DNA of 15,980 bases from JAVBKB01 sp031554275 (GTDB lineage Bacteria > Bacillota > Bacilli > JARBTR01), in the NCBI GenBank assembly GCA_031554275.1, contig JAVBKB010000055.1, positions 1 to 15,980 of the forward strand, read 5' to 3'. A program made the translations under genes and the position numbers. The notes beneath the pieces were generated by a model. The model made no database searches. It was not told where the DNA came from and was given only the letters and a program-made list of their open reading frames with translations. Positions 7,581 through 14,510 of the stretch are shown here, piece after piece. Position 1 is the stretch's first letter. Every line of letters begins with the position of its first letter.

Positions 7581-8189
7581 TTAGAACATGCTGAAATCCA
7601 ATTCTTCCTCTTCATCTACTTCCTCTTCTTCATCATCGGGCTGTTCGACCACACCAAGTTCAGGTAGCCCAACCATCTCGAAAGGTGATAAAGTTCCTAC
7701 TAACATGAAAGCAATTCCTTCGTTTTCAATTAAAAACGCTTTACTGCCTTCATAACTCTCTCGATAGCTGTATGTAAATGCGTAGATCGAACTTTTCAGC
7801 TCATTCAAGAATTCTTCACTGATATTATCCAACTGGTAAAATGATTTGATGCTGTAGTCTAGAAATTCTTCTGGTGTAGCCTTTTCCACAAGGTCAATAA
7901 TTTGATTGTAGCTTGACGGGATCAGTGGTGCATCGTTTCCTGCAGTATCCACTGCTTTCAAGGTTGATCGCTCAACCCATTCCAATTCAGGTGATAATAT
8001 ACCTAAGCCAACGCCACCTTTTGGAATCAGTAATGTTCCCGACTCATCCATACTCACCAGTTTGCACTCATTGTTTTCGTCATCAAGCGCTACAATTTCA
8101 GTGTAGCCGTACACTTTTTTCCGATCAACCTTTGTTGGTTCCGCGGAAAATTCCTTCCCATTCATATGAAAGTTTAAGGTTCTCGCCAA
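7581..8189 (-). CDS. Unknown protein with acidic C-terminal tail, first gene of the ligase operon
   Basis: 202 residues, starting at a TTG (8187-8189) supported by GAGGAG eight bases upstream and by the sensible N-terminus ARTLNFHMNGKEFSAEP. The first 90 residues contain VDRKKVYGYTEIVALDDEN and a Gly-rich IPKGGVGLGILSPE stretch. Residues about 110-150 look helical and a hydrophobic beta part follows. The last 20 or so residues are almost all Asp/Glu and end in a hydrophobic tip, LDFSMF, with a C-terminal Phe. That layout recalls the protein-docking tails of single-stranded DNA-binding proteins, but no OB-fold SSB signature is evident, so it is an analogy only. It lies directly behind the operon promoter and leader. 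Function unknown; the link to DNA ends or nicks comes from the ligase neighbour. Confidence 0.8.
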   Translation of the reverse strand: MARTLNFHMNGKEFSAEPTKVDRKKVYGYTEIVALDDENNECKLVSMDESGTLLIPKGGVGLGILSPELEWVERSTLKAVDTAGNDAPLIPSSYNQIIDLVEKATPEEFLDYSIKSFYQLDNISEEFLNELKSSIYAFTYSYRESYEGSKAFLIENEGIAFMLVGTLSPFEMVGLPELGVVEQPDDEEEEVDEEEELDFSMF

Positions 8190-8511
8190 TAGGATTCTCC
8201 TCTTTTCTATTTATCCTGTTTCATGTCTTGAACTGACAAAGCAGATTGAATTTTCGCCATTTATATTTTTATCAGGAAACAGGATTAGTCTCTATTACTT
8301 ATTATAGCAAACACACTAGGAAAAAAATCACTTCTTTAATTTTTGCCCGAATCAAGTTTTATCGAGATTTTTTGCCCTAATTTATACTTCATGACTTGAT
8401 TAGGCTAGATTTTTATAGGGAAACAGGGGTACACTGTAATTAGTTAGAAATACGGTTCTAGTCATGCTCCGTTATGTGTGAAGATGACTGGGTAGAACTG
8501 AGGTAAATAGA
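8190..8511. promoter_or_regulatory. Divergent regulatory region with repeated motifs
   Basis: This 322-bp gap separates two divergent genes and holds no gene. An inverted repeat ATCCTGTTTC (8213-8222) / GAAACAGGAT (8276-8285) lies in the 5' leader of the minus-strand operon. A related copy, GAAACAGGGG, lies at 8420-8429 on the plus-strand side. TTTTTGCCC occurs twice in direct orientation (8340-8348 and 8369-8377). AATCAAGT (8350-8357) is repeated inverted as ACTTGATT (8394-8401). These could be operators or leader structures. Confidence 0.55.
8301..8329 (-). promoter_or_regulatory. Promoter of the ligase operon
   Basis: On the minus strand a perfect -10 box TATAAT (8301-8306) is preceded by TGC, giving an extended -10. 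The upstream -35 element is weak (TGATTT about 18 bases away), which an extended -10 can offset. Transcription would start near 8294, leaving a leader of about 105 bases before the TTG start of the acidic-tail protein. Confidence 0.65.
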
Positions 8512-9033
8512 ATGACAGAGCTAGTTGCGTTCCTAAAAAACAATTCTTTTGATGATGCTGTATTAAATCTATCAATCGAGGAGCACCCTGCAATAACAAT
8601 TTATGCTTTGAGGGAATTTCCTCTCTCATCTACAATATTCGTACACACCAAAAAAACTTTGTGGGATAATTACAGCAAAGTTTTTGTCTATTTTTTGCTT
8701 AGAAGCTATTTTATTGATCAACAGTGGATCACACCAGAGGCTAGCTGCTTAGAGACAGAAGAGTTTGAGCAACTCAATTGGATGGACCAAATTTACTGGG
8801 ATTTTGAAACTAATCCCCATGAAGTTTCTGTTACTACTTTTCATAAAAAGGTAAGTGAATGGCTGATAAATGCCTGCAACGGCTCTGAAAAAGATTGGGA
8901 TTTCATTCAACAAGAAACTGCAAAAAGTACTCAAATCGTTTCGATTTATAATGATGAATACTTGTATGACCGTGTTTTTTTTGGTGAAACGGCAGACACA
9001 TACTTTTATGTACAACTACAGCTTGTTGATTAG
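8512..9033 (+). CDS. Hypothetical protein, orphan plus-strand gene
   Basis: 173 residues and the only complete plus-strand gene I accept here. The ATG has TGAGGT about eight bases upstream. The protein looks soluble, acidic and rich in aromatic residues (WDNYSKVFVYFLL near residue 50; WMDQIYWDF near residue 90; DTYFYVQLQLVD at the end), with no signal peptide or membrane anchor. I recognise no family; size and composition are compatible with small immunity or SMI1-like accessory proteins, but no diagnostic motif supports that. It is divergent from the ligase operon and convergent with pyrE. It ends 27 bp before the pyr terminator, which has no T tract in its direction. Confidence 0.7.
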   Translation: MTELVAFLKNNSFDDAVLNLSIEEHPAITIYALREFPLSSTIFVHTKKTLWDNYSKVFVYFLLRSYFIDQQWITPEASCLETEEFEQLNWMDQIYWDFETNPHEVSVTTFHKKVSEWLINACNGSEKDWDFIQQETAKSTQIVSIYNDEYLYDRVFFGETADTYFYVQLQLVD

Positions 9034-9060
9034 GGAATCAAAAGTCTTTGTGTTCATATT

Positions 9061-9089
9061 AAAAAAAATCGTGTGCCACTCACACGATT
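9061..9089 (-). terminator. Intrinsic terminator of the pyr operon
   Basis: On the minus strand a perfect 9-bp stem AATCGTGTG / CACACGATT (9081-9089 and 9067-9075) with a five-base loop is followed by a T tract. It lies 15 bp after the pyrE stop codon. The opposite strand has no T tract after the hairpin, so it acts mainly on the pyr transcript. Confidence 0.93.
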
Positions 9090-9103
9090 CAATTACTCTA
9101 ACA

Positions 9104-9664
9104 CTATTTAATACTTCTACTACCAGGTTTCACATATGGGATTCCCGCTTTGCAAAGCGGGCATTCTTCTACCGAATAAGTCGGGATTGAAAGTGAAATC
9201 GCAGCGTACACAGGTAGCTCAAGTTCTTTATCTGTTCTGCGATCAACCACGCAAGCCAGTGCTACAACTGAACCACCATGTTCCTCAATCACTTGCTTCA
9301 CTTCTAAAGAGGATTTTCCCGTTGTCACGACATCCTCCATAATAACAGCTCGATCCCCAGGTTGGATTTCAAACCCTCTTTTCATCGTCATCTGCCCATT
9401 CACACGTTCTATGAAAATATTTCGTTTTCCTGTCTGCGCCGACAATTCATAAGCTGCAATTACGCCACCCATTGCTGGGCCAACAATTAAGTTATAATCG
9501 ATATCTTGTAGCTTTCCGGCTACAGTTGCGATGACTTGCTTCGCTAGCTTCGGCTGCTCAAACAACTTCGCGCATTGGCAGTACTTTTCACTATGCAAGC
9601 CAGATGTCAAAAGAAAATGTCCTTCTAGTAAAACGTTTGCTTCCTTCAATTTATCAATCACCAA
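9104..9664 (-). CDS. pyrE: Orotate phosphoribosyltransferase
   Basis: 186 residues. It joins orotate to PRPP to give OMP, the fifth step of UMP synthesis, in the cytoplasm. The PRPP-binding loop is clear: VIMEDVVTTGKSS at about 107-119. GPAMGGVIAAYE (62-73) and the N-terminal FLLTSGLHSEKY (17-28) fit the family. The C-terminus, ECPLCKAGIP...KPGSR, is typical of the Gram-positive/archaeal-like subfamily. Its Cys pair (Cys168, Cys171) is a visible feature of unknown role. I take the TTG at 9662-9664 as start because GGAGTG lies eight bases upstream; the adjacent GTG is the alternative and changes one residue. It is the last gene of the operon, 118 bp after pyrD. Confidence 0.94.
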   Translation of the reverse strand: MVIDKLKEANVLLEGHFLLTSGLHSEKYCQCAKLFEQPKLAKQVIATVAGKLQDIDYNLIVGPAMGGVIAAYELSAQTGKRNIFIERVNGQMTMKRGFEIQPGDRAVIMEDVVTTGKSSLEVKQVIEEHGGSVVALACVVDRRTDKELELPVYAAISLSIPTYSVEECPLCKAGIPYVKPGSRSIK

Positions 9665-9782
9665 AATAATTTCACTCCATTTCTACTTTATAAATTAATC
9701 TAATTTTAATTTTTATAAAAATTGTATTCTGCGTTTTAATAAAATCGCAATCTGTAGCACTTTTATAAAAAGCAAGAGACTG
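9665..9782. repeat. AT-rich palindromes between pyrD and pyrE
   Basis: A 16-bp perfect palindrome (AATTTTTATAAAAATT, 9708-9723), a small GCG...CGC hairpin (9731-9748) and another TTTTATAAAA core (9761-9770) lie in this 118-bp gap. The pyrE ribosome binding site GGAGTG is at its end. No gene is visible. Confidence 0.5.
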
Positions 9783-10679
9783 CTATACAATCCCCCGAAT
9801 TTCCGAAATACTTTGGAGTTTGTTGTTCACCAGGTATTCCTTCAGCCCTTCGATAACTTCAATGGCAGCAAGCGGATTGCCAAAGTTGGCCGTGCCAATC
9901 TGGATAGCAGTCGCGCCAGCCATGATAAATTGCAGTGCATCGTCCGCGGTTGCAATTCCGCCAATTCCAACAATCGGTACATTGACCTGCTTAGCAACCT
10001 CATGCACCATTCGTAATGCAATTGGTTTGATCGCTGGTCCAGACAGTCCTGCATACACATTATCAATCACTGGTTTCCGGGTTTTCGTATTAATCGCCAT
10101 TGCTTTGAAGGTGTTCACTAGTGACAAACTATCCGCACCCGCTTCAACTGATTTAATCGCCATATCAACGATATCCTCAGCATTCGGTGATAGCTTCACC
10201 ATCAAGTGTTTCTTAGTTACTTTTCGCATTTCACTAACTATTTCTTTCGCCACAGAGGATTTGATCCCAAACGACATGCCTCCTTGTTTCACATTTGGAC
10301 ATGAAATATTCAGTTCAATAATCGGAATATCCGTTTGATTTAGTCTCTCGATTGCTGCTGCATAATCCTCGATTGTGCTGCCGCCGACGTTTGCAATAAT
10401 ATTAGTGTCGAATCTGCGCATTTGTGGGTAGATATCTGTGATAAAAGCATCGATCCCAGGATTTTGGAGTCCCACACTATTTAACATGCCAGCTGCAGTC
10501 TCGACTACACGGATACCGCTATTTCCTTCTCGCGGAAGAAGTGTCAATCCTTTTGTACAAATCCCACCCAGTTCACTTGGATCGTAGAATTGCCCATATT
10601 CATCTCCAAATCCATAAGTCCCTGATGCGACAAGGACAGGATTCTTGAACGCTATCTCTCCGATTTTCACTTGCAACAT
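9783..10679 (-). CDS. pyrD: Dihydroorotate dehydrogenase, type 1B catalytic subunit
   Basis: 298 residues, an FMN-binding TIM barrel that oxidises dihydroorotate to orotate. The active-site segment is NISCPNVKQGG (124-134), with Cys127 as the class 1 catalytic base. Other family blocks are PVLVASGTYGFG (14-25), KGLT around Lys43, MLNSVGLQNPG (65-75), and the C-terminal phosphate-binding VPIVGIGGI...A..GATAIQIGTA. Type 1B enzymes work as a heterotetramer with PyrK and pass electrons to NAD+. The presence of pyrK next to it, as well as the sequence type, supports this assignment. AAGGTGG lies nine bases before the ATG. A 207-bp gap separates it from pyrK, which is wide for two subunits of one enzyme. 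Confidence 0.95.
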   Translation of the reverse strand: MLQVKIGEIAFKNPVLVASGTYGFGDEYGQFYDPSELGGICTKGLTLLPREGNSGIRVVETAAGMLNSVGLQNPGIDAFITDIYPQMRRFDTNIIANVGGSTIEDYAAAIERLNQTDIPIIELNISCPNVKQGGMSFGIKSSVAKEIVSEMRKVTKKHLMVKLSPNAEDIVDMAIKSVEAGADSLSLVNTFKAMAINTKTRKPVIDNVYAGLSGPAIKPIALRMVHEVAKQVNVPIVGIGGIATADDALQFIMAGATAIQIGTANFGNPLAAIEVIEGLKEYLVNNKLQSISEIRGIV

Positions 10680-10886
10680 TTGAAATTACCACCTTAGACT
10701 AGCTATCATTTTTAAAAAATTGTGTCACTGCCGTAGCGAAGACTCAATGCTGCTTGGAACGCCTTCAGCAATTTTGTATTTCTTGGTCCGCACCTGCAAA
10801 AAACCATTATTTCTTTGACCAGCTATGACTGAATCTGCAATCGTGTTTTGGCTTTGCTTCTAGCAAATACTCTTATGAGGAATTGT
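10680..10886. other. 207-bp gap between pyrK and pyrD
   Basis: No gene with a start codon is visible. One minus-strand frame stays open for about 45 codons and ends at a TGA, with protein-like text (for example FLQVRTKKYKIAEG) but no ATG/GTG start with a binding site; it may be a gene relic or chance. Complementary pieces AAAATTG and CAATTTT lie about 50 bp apart. The pyrD ribosome binding site is at the downstream end. Confidence 0.35.
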
Positions 10887-11663
10887 TTAGAACATTAATT
10901 CCGCTCCGCTAAACACAGGACCATCAACGCAGCAGCGTTTATTACCTGCGGTAGTTTTACAAGTACAAACTAGACATGCACCAATGCCACAGGCCATCCT
11001 TTTGTCCATTGAGGCAAACGATTTCACTCCTACGCTTTGACAAGTGTGAACGATTTTCTCCATCAGGATTTCCGGACCACAGGTGAGCACAACATCGAAG
11101 TTTGATGGAGAAAATAACTCCGTGATAAAGCCGCGATGACCTGAGCTACCATCATCGGTTGTAACATGCACTGCCTTGATATCTGAAAATCGATCCAATA
11201 GATAGGGTTTTGTGGAAAAGCCTGCATACAATGTGACATTCGCTTTCGGCAGATGCTTCACTAGCTCCACAAAAGGAGCAATGCCAATACCTCCTGACAC
11301 AATCGCGATCTCACCTTGATAGGCGGCTGGTGAAAACCCATTTCCAATTGGTCCAATCGTACCAACGGTATCCCCTGCCGTCAGCTTCGTTAACTTGGCA
11401 GTCCCTTCACCCACAACGAGATAGCAGAAACCGATCGTCGACTCATCCACTTCGCAGACACTTAATGGACGAGCTAACAATGGGCTGTTATCTTGCAGCT
11501 TCAACATGTAGAACTGCCCTGGTATGACTGTATCAACTGGGTCTTTAGCAATCGTTAAAAAATACACCTGCTCGCCAATTCGCTCATTGCTTATTACTTG
11601 AGATTGTTGAAAGCGATATTTCTTCTTGGTCAACTCTTTTTCATTTACCAGACTATAGCTCAT
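10887..11663 (-). CDS. pyrK: Dihydroorotate dehydrogenase electron transfer subunit
   Basis: About 258 residues, a ferredoxin-reductase-like flavoprotein that moves electrons from PyrD's FMN through a [2Fe-2S] cluster and FAD to NAD+. Counting from the longer start, the FAD motif is ARPLS (67-71), GEGT is at 88-91, and the nucleotide-binding loop is GGIGIAPF (127-134). The cluster is bound by the C-terminal cysteines in ACGIGACLVCTC plus the RCC about ten residues on (Cys228, 233, 236 and 247 or 248). I place the start at the second ATG (11661-11663) because AAAGGG is ten bases upstream of it, but only one base from the first ATG at 11672, too close to act there. It follows pyrF by about 57 bp. 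Confidence 0.94.
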   Translation of the reverse strand: MSYSLVNEKELTKKKYRFQQSQVISNERIGEQVYFLTIAKDPVDTVIPGQFYMLKLQDNSPLLARPLSVCEVDESTIGFCYLVVGEGTAKLTKLTAGDTVGTIGPIGNGFSPAAYQGEIAIVSGGIGIAPFVELVKHLPKANVTLYAGFSTKPYLLDRFSDIKAVHVTTDDGSSGHRGFITELFSPSNFDVVLTCGPEILMEKIVHTCQSVGVKSFASMDKRMACGIGACLVCTCKTTAGNKRCCVDGPVFSGAELMF

Positions 11664-11720
11664 ATTTTTCATACCCTTTTTTTAATTAATGTTGACTCCG
11701 AGATCGTGCTTGCATTTTGC

Positions 11721-12587
11721 TCACTTGCTTCTCTGGATTTCCTGCTGAATTTTATCATTCATCGTGATGGCTTCCAGCCTAGCAAATTCATCAAACTTAT
11801 TTTCCTGACCTTCAAATTTGCGATAATGAAGTAGGATTGCTCTTGATGAGTTCACCACGCCACCATTTCCACGATGAAGTAACGTCGCTACATTTTCAGC
11901 TGATCCACCCTGTGCCCCGAATCCCGGGATGAGGAAGAATGACTTATCCAATTGGCTTCGCATCTTGGCTGCCTCATCAATGTTGGTGCAACCCATCACT
12001 GCACCAATGGCAGAGTAACCGCTTCTACCGATAAATTGTTCACCGATTCGTTGTGTGTTTTCGCCAACAATTTCATATACCTTCTTCTCGCCACAATCCA
12101 AATACTCGATGTCCTTGGCACCTGGATTTGAGGTGCGTACAAGCACAAATGCACCTTTCCTACCAGTTGCGAAGTATGGAAAATATGGTTCCAATGTGTC
12201 ATAACCCATATAAGCATTCAATGTGATGAAATCGCTCTCGAAATCACCTTCAAAATGCGCTTTTGCGTATTGGGAAGCTGTATCGGCAATATCTCCACGC
12301 TTCACGTCCGCAATGGCAATTGTGCCTTGCTCCCGCAAATAGTTGAGCGTATTTTTGTAAGCCAGCAACCCTTCGATTCCATATGCCTCGTAGTACGCAA
12401 TTTGCACCTTATAACAAGCCACAACATCAATTGTTGCATCTATTATTCGTTTGTTAAATTGAAACAATCTATCACTAATAGTCGCATTAGGTTGAAACTG
12501 CTGCGGAATATAATCTAACCTTGTATCAAGTCCGAGGCAGACAACACCTCTTTGCTCCACGCTTTCGAACAAACGATCTATCATCAT
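11721..12587 (-). CDS. pyrF: Orotidine 5'-phosphate decarboxylase, long (type 2) form
   Basis: About 288 residues, longer than the 230-240 residue B. subtilis type, matching the second OMP decarboxylase subfamily. It converts OMP to UMP, the final step. The catalytic DVKRGDIADTASQYA segment lies near residue 95, LGLDTRLDYIP is near the N-terminus, and GAVMGC plus FFLIPGFGAQGG form the phosphate-binding end. The ATG at 12585-12587 is preferred because AAGGTG lies six bases upstream; a GTG three codons earlier is part of that binding site. In many Bacillota carAB sits near this point, but here pyrF is separated from pyrC by a repeat array only. Confidence 0.95.
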   Translation of the reverse strand: MMIDRLFESVEQRGVVCLGLDTRLDYIPQQFQPNATISDRLFQFNKRIIDATIDVVACYKVQIAYYEAYGIEGLLAYKNTLNYLREQGTIAIADVKRGDIADTASQYAKAHFEGDFESDFITLNAYMGYDTLEPYFPYFATGRKGAFVLVRTSNPGAKDIEYLDCGEKKVYEIVGENTQRIGEQFIGRSGYSAIGAVMGCTNIDEAAKMRSQLDKSFFLIPGFGAQGGSAENVATLLHRGNGGVVNSSRAILLHYRKFEGQENKFDEFARLEAITMNDKIQQEIQRSK

Positions 12588-12621
12588 TATAATCACCTTT
12601 TTGTTCTAAGAAAATTTCCCT

Positions 12622-12825
12622 ACGGCTTCTGCGGAAATTCTACATAGCCTATTAAATTACACGATTTCCGGTTGAATTTCACACGGCTTTCGATAGAATG
12701 CTCCACGACTTCCGGTTAAATTTCACACGGCTTTCGATAGAATGCTCCACGGCTTCCGACAGAATTTCTACACAGATTCCGATAAGATTCTACAAAATTC
12801 GCGCTAAAATTTCTACAAAGTTCGA
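12622..12825. repeat. Degenerate 22-bp tandem repeat array between pyrC and pyrF
   Basis: About nine consecutive units of 22-23 bp (one shortened to 17) run without spacers. Each starts near ACGGCTTYCG and ends near TTTCWAC. Units begin at 12622, 12644, 12661, 12683, 12705, 12727, 12749, 12772, 12794 and, as a fragment, 12817. Two neighbouring 44-bp blocks (12661-12704 and 12705-12748) differ at only two positions, indicating recent duplication of a dimer. The last units cover the pyrC stop codon at 12813-12815 and its final codons. Confidence 0.85.
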
Positions 12826-14021
12826 GAAAATACAATTTCCCCTGCTTTAATCGTTTTGATCACTTTACCAAAGTATTTTTGCCCATCAAACGGGGTGTTC
12901 TTGCTCTTGGAGTGTAGTGCATCACTTTGAATGACTATTTCCTGCTCAGTATCAACGATCACCAAGTCTGCCGTCACACCTACTGCAATTTCCCCTTTGT
13001 TTATGCGCATTAAATTGGCAGGTATTTTACTCATCAACGCACTCAATTTCTGCATGGGAATTCCTTCTTTTTTCACAAGCGCTGTGTAACAAACACTGAA
13101 TGCCGTTTCAAGTCCGACCATACCAGGAGAGCCTTTCTCCTTGTCTTCGACAGAATGTGGCGCATGATCGGTGGCAATTGCATCGACCCAATTATTTCGA
13201 ATGCAGTCTATCAAGAACTGGCGATCTTCTTCGGTTCTTAGTGGAGGATGTACTTTATAAGTGACATCGTTTGTTAGCGCCAAATGATGTGGTGTCACTT
13301 CAAATGTAACAGGTACTCCTCTTTGCTTTGCTGCGATAATTGTCTCTGCAGAAAACTTCGTGCTAACATGGCAGAAATGAATCTTACCATTCACCTTCTC
13401 AGCAACATAACAATCGCGAGCTGTTTCTAGATCCTCTGCCATTCCCATATCAATCGCCGAGAAGTCGTGATCTTCTGCGTGAATCATGACAATTCGGTCT
13501 AGTTCCGTACATTTTTCTAACCCTTGATAGAAGATCCCACCATGGCGAATGCCAAAACCATCATCGGAAATGAACTTGATGAATTGCTGCTCCTGATCCA
13601 TTTCAAGCTCATTTAAATGGGAAAGATCTTTTCCATCGAAGCTCCTTGTGAAACTCATGCATTGATAAGCATCACAAATTCCTATTTCGGCCATTCTCTC
13701 TACAACATCCTTTGCGTCTGCTAATGTTGAGATAATCGGTTTGGTATTTGCCATCAAATTCACTGTTGTATATCCGCCTGCTACGGCAGCAGCACTCCCT
13801 GAAACCAAGTCTTCCTTGTACGTGAAACCTGGATCGCGTAAATGAACATGCAAATCAACAAAAGCTGGCATGACGGTCATATTTGTCGCATCGATAATTG
13901 GGCAATCCTTTTCTAGTATACCGATCTCTTGAATTACGCCATCTTCGATATAAATATCTGCTAATTGTGATGTTGCATGGTCAACGAGCAGTCCGTTCTT
14001 AATGAGCAATCTTTCTCCCAT
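12813..14021 (-). CDS. pyrC: Dihydroorotase, class I
   Basis: 402 residues, a zinc amidohydrolase that cyclises carbamoyl aspartate to dihydroorotate. The metal-binding DLHVHLRDPG (56-65) gives His58 and His60. Further ligands are likely Asp153 (ISDDGFG), His181 (IHAEDH), His218 (FCHVST) and Asp285 (ATDHAPHS). The usual NTPF substrate-linked block appears near the C-terminus. It is somewhat shorter than the 425-430 residues of B. subtilis PyrC, because the loop between the His181 and His218 regions is about 25 residues shorter, as I recall for clostridial enzymes. It starts two bases after the pyrI stop, with GGAAGTG in the pyrI end as binding site. Its last codons overlap the tandem repeat array, so the exact C-terminus may be recent. 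Confidence 0.94.
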   Translation of the reverse strand: MGERLLIKNGLLVDHATSQLADIYIEDGVIQEIGILEKDCPIIDATNMTVMPAFVDLHVHLRDPGFTYKEDLVSGSAAAVAGGYTTVNLMANTKPIISTLADAKDVVERMAEIGICDAYQCMSFTRSFDGKDLSHLNELEMDQEQQFIKFISDDGFGIRHGGIFYQGLEKCTELDRIVMIHAEDHDFSAIDMGMAEDLETARDCYVAEKVNGKIHFCHVSTKFSAETIIAAKQRGVPVTFEVTPHHLALTNDVTYKVHPPLRTEEDRQFLIDCIRNNWVDAIATDHAPHSVEDKEKGSPGMVGLETAFSVCYTALVKKEGIPMQKLSALMSKIPANLMRINKGEIAVGVTADLVIVDTEQEIVIQSDALHSKSKNTPFDGQKYFGKVIKTIKAGEIVFSRTL

Positions 14022-14023
14022 TG

Positions 14024-14455
14024 CTACACTTCCAATCTGTTTTGGATTTCTTCACAATACTCACATTTGTATACAGCCTGTTTTGAGTCAACTAATGTGA
14101 ACACATGTGGAATTTGCTTTTCTTGAGCAGTCACACATCTTGGGTTTTTACAAACGATCACATCTTCCACTCTCTGTGGAAGTTCCAACTTCAACTTTCT
14201 CATTGGCTTACTTTCTTCTATGATATTAATCGTTAAATCTGGGTCAATCAAGCCTAACTTTTCAAAGTCTAATTCAATTAAGTTTTGAATCTTAATAATA
14301 TCCTTGCACCCTAACTCTTTACTTTCACAATTTTGAATCAAAGCCACCGGAAATTTTGCCTTATCCAATTTCAAATAGTGAAATAACTTAATGCCTAGGC
14401 CTGCCTTAATATGATCAATTACGATACCTTTTTCAATGGATGTTACTGTTAACAT
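14024..14455 (-). CDS. pyrI: Aspartate carbamoyltransferase regulatory chain
   Basis: 143 residues. The N-terminal allosteric domain matches the PyrI pattern (KGIVIDHIKAGLGIKLF, 9-25), the nucleotide-effector site. The C-terminal zinc domain has CKNPRC (Cys102, Cys107) and CEYC (Cys131, Cys134), the four-cysteine site that contacts PyrB. The family assembles six catalytic and six regulatory chains, giving feedback by nucleotides on the first committed step. GGAGG lies seven bases before the ATG, so it has its own efficient translation start despite the 220-bp structured gap after pyrB. It is almost fused to pyrC (2 bp). PyrI is absent from B. subtilis, so this points to a clostridial-type pathway. 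Confidence 0.95.
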   Translation of the reverse strand: MLTVTSIEKGIVIDHIKAGLGIKLFHYLKLDKAKFPVALIQNCESKELGCKDIIKIQNLIELDFEKLGLIDPDLTINIIEESKPMRKLKLELPQRVEDVIVCKNPRCVTAQEKQIPHVFTLVDSKQAVYKCEYCEEIQNRLEV

Positions 14456-14492
14456 ATCGCTACCTCCAATTGTAAAATTTTTTTAGGAAACT

Positions 14493-14504
14493 AGATTCGA
14501 ATCT
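14493..14504. repeat. 12-bp perfect palindrome upstream of pyrI
   Basis: AGATTCGAATCT reads the same on both strands. It lies 6 bp from the outer end of the large inverted repeat and about 40 bp upstream of the pyrI start. It may be part of that element or a local hairpin. Confidence 0.5.
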
Positions 14505-14510
14505 TTTCTG

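Noticed and set aside
7913..8236. Plus-strand open frame of 107 codons
   Set aside because: It is antisense to the acidic-tail protein and its leader, and the translation is low in charge pattern and unlike a real protein.
8870..9190. Plus-strand open frame of 106 codons overlapping two genes
   Set aside because: It is out of frame with the hypothetical gene at 8512-9033, crosses the pyr terminator and runs antisense into pyrE.
9842..10066. Minus-strand open frame of 74 codons
   Set aside because: It is a shifted frame inside pyrD with Cys/Met/Arg-rich, non-protein-like text.
9820..10338. Plus-strand open frame of 172 codons
   Set aside because: It is fully antisense to pyrD, whose motifs are intact, and has no ribosome binding site or gene-like sequence.
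12622..12825. Possible CRISPR array
   Set aside because: Units follow one another directly with no unique spacers, are degenerate, and no cas gene is nearby.
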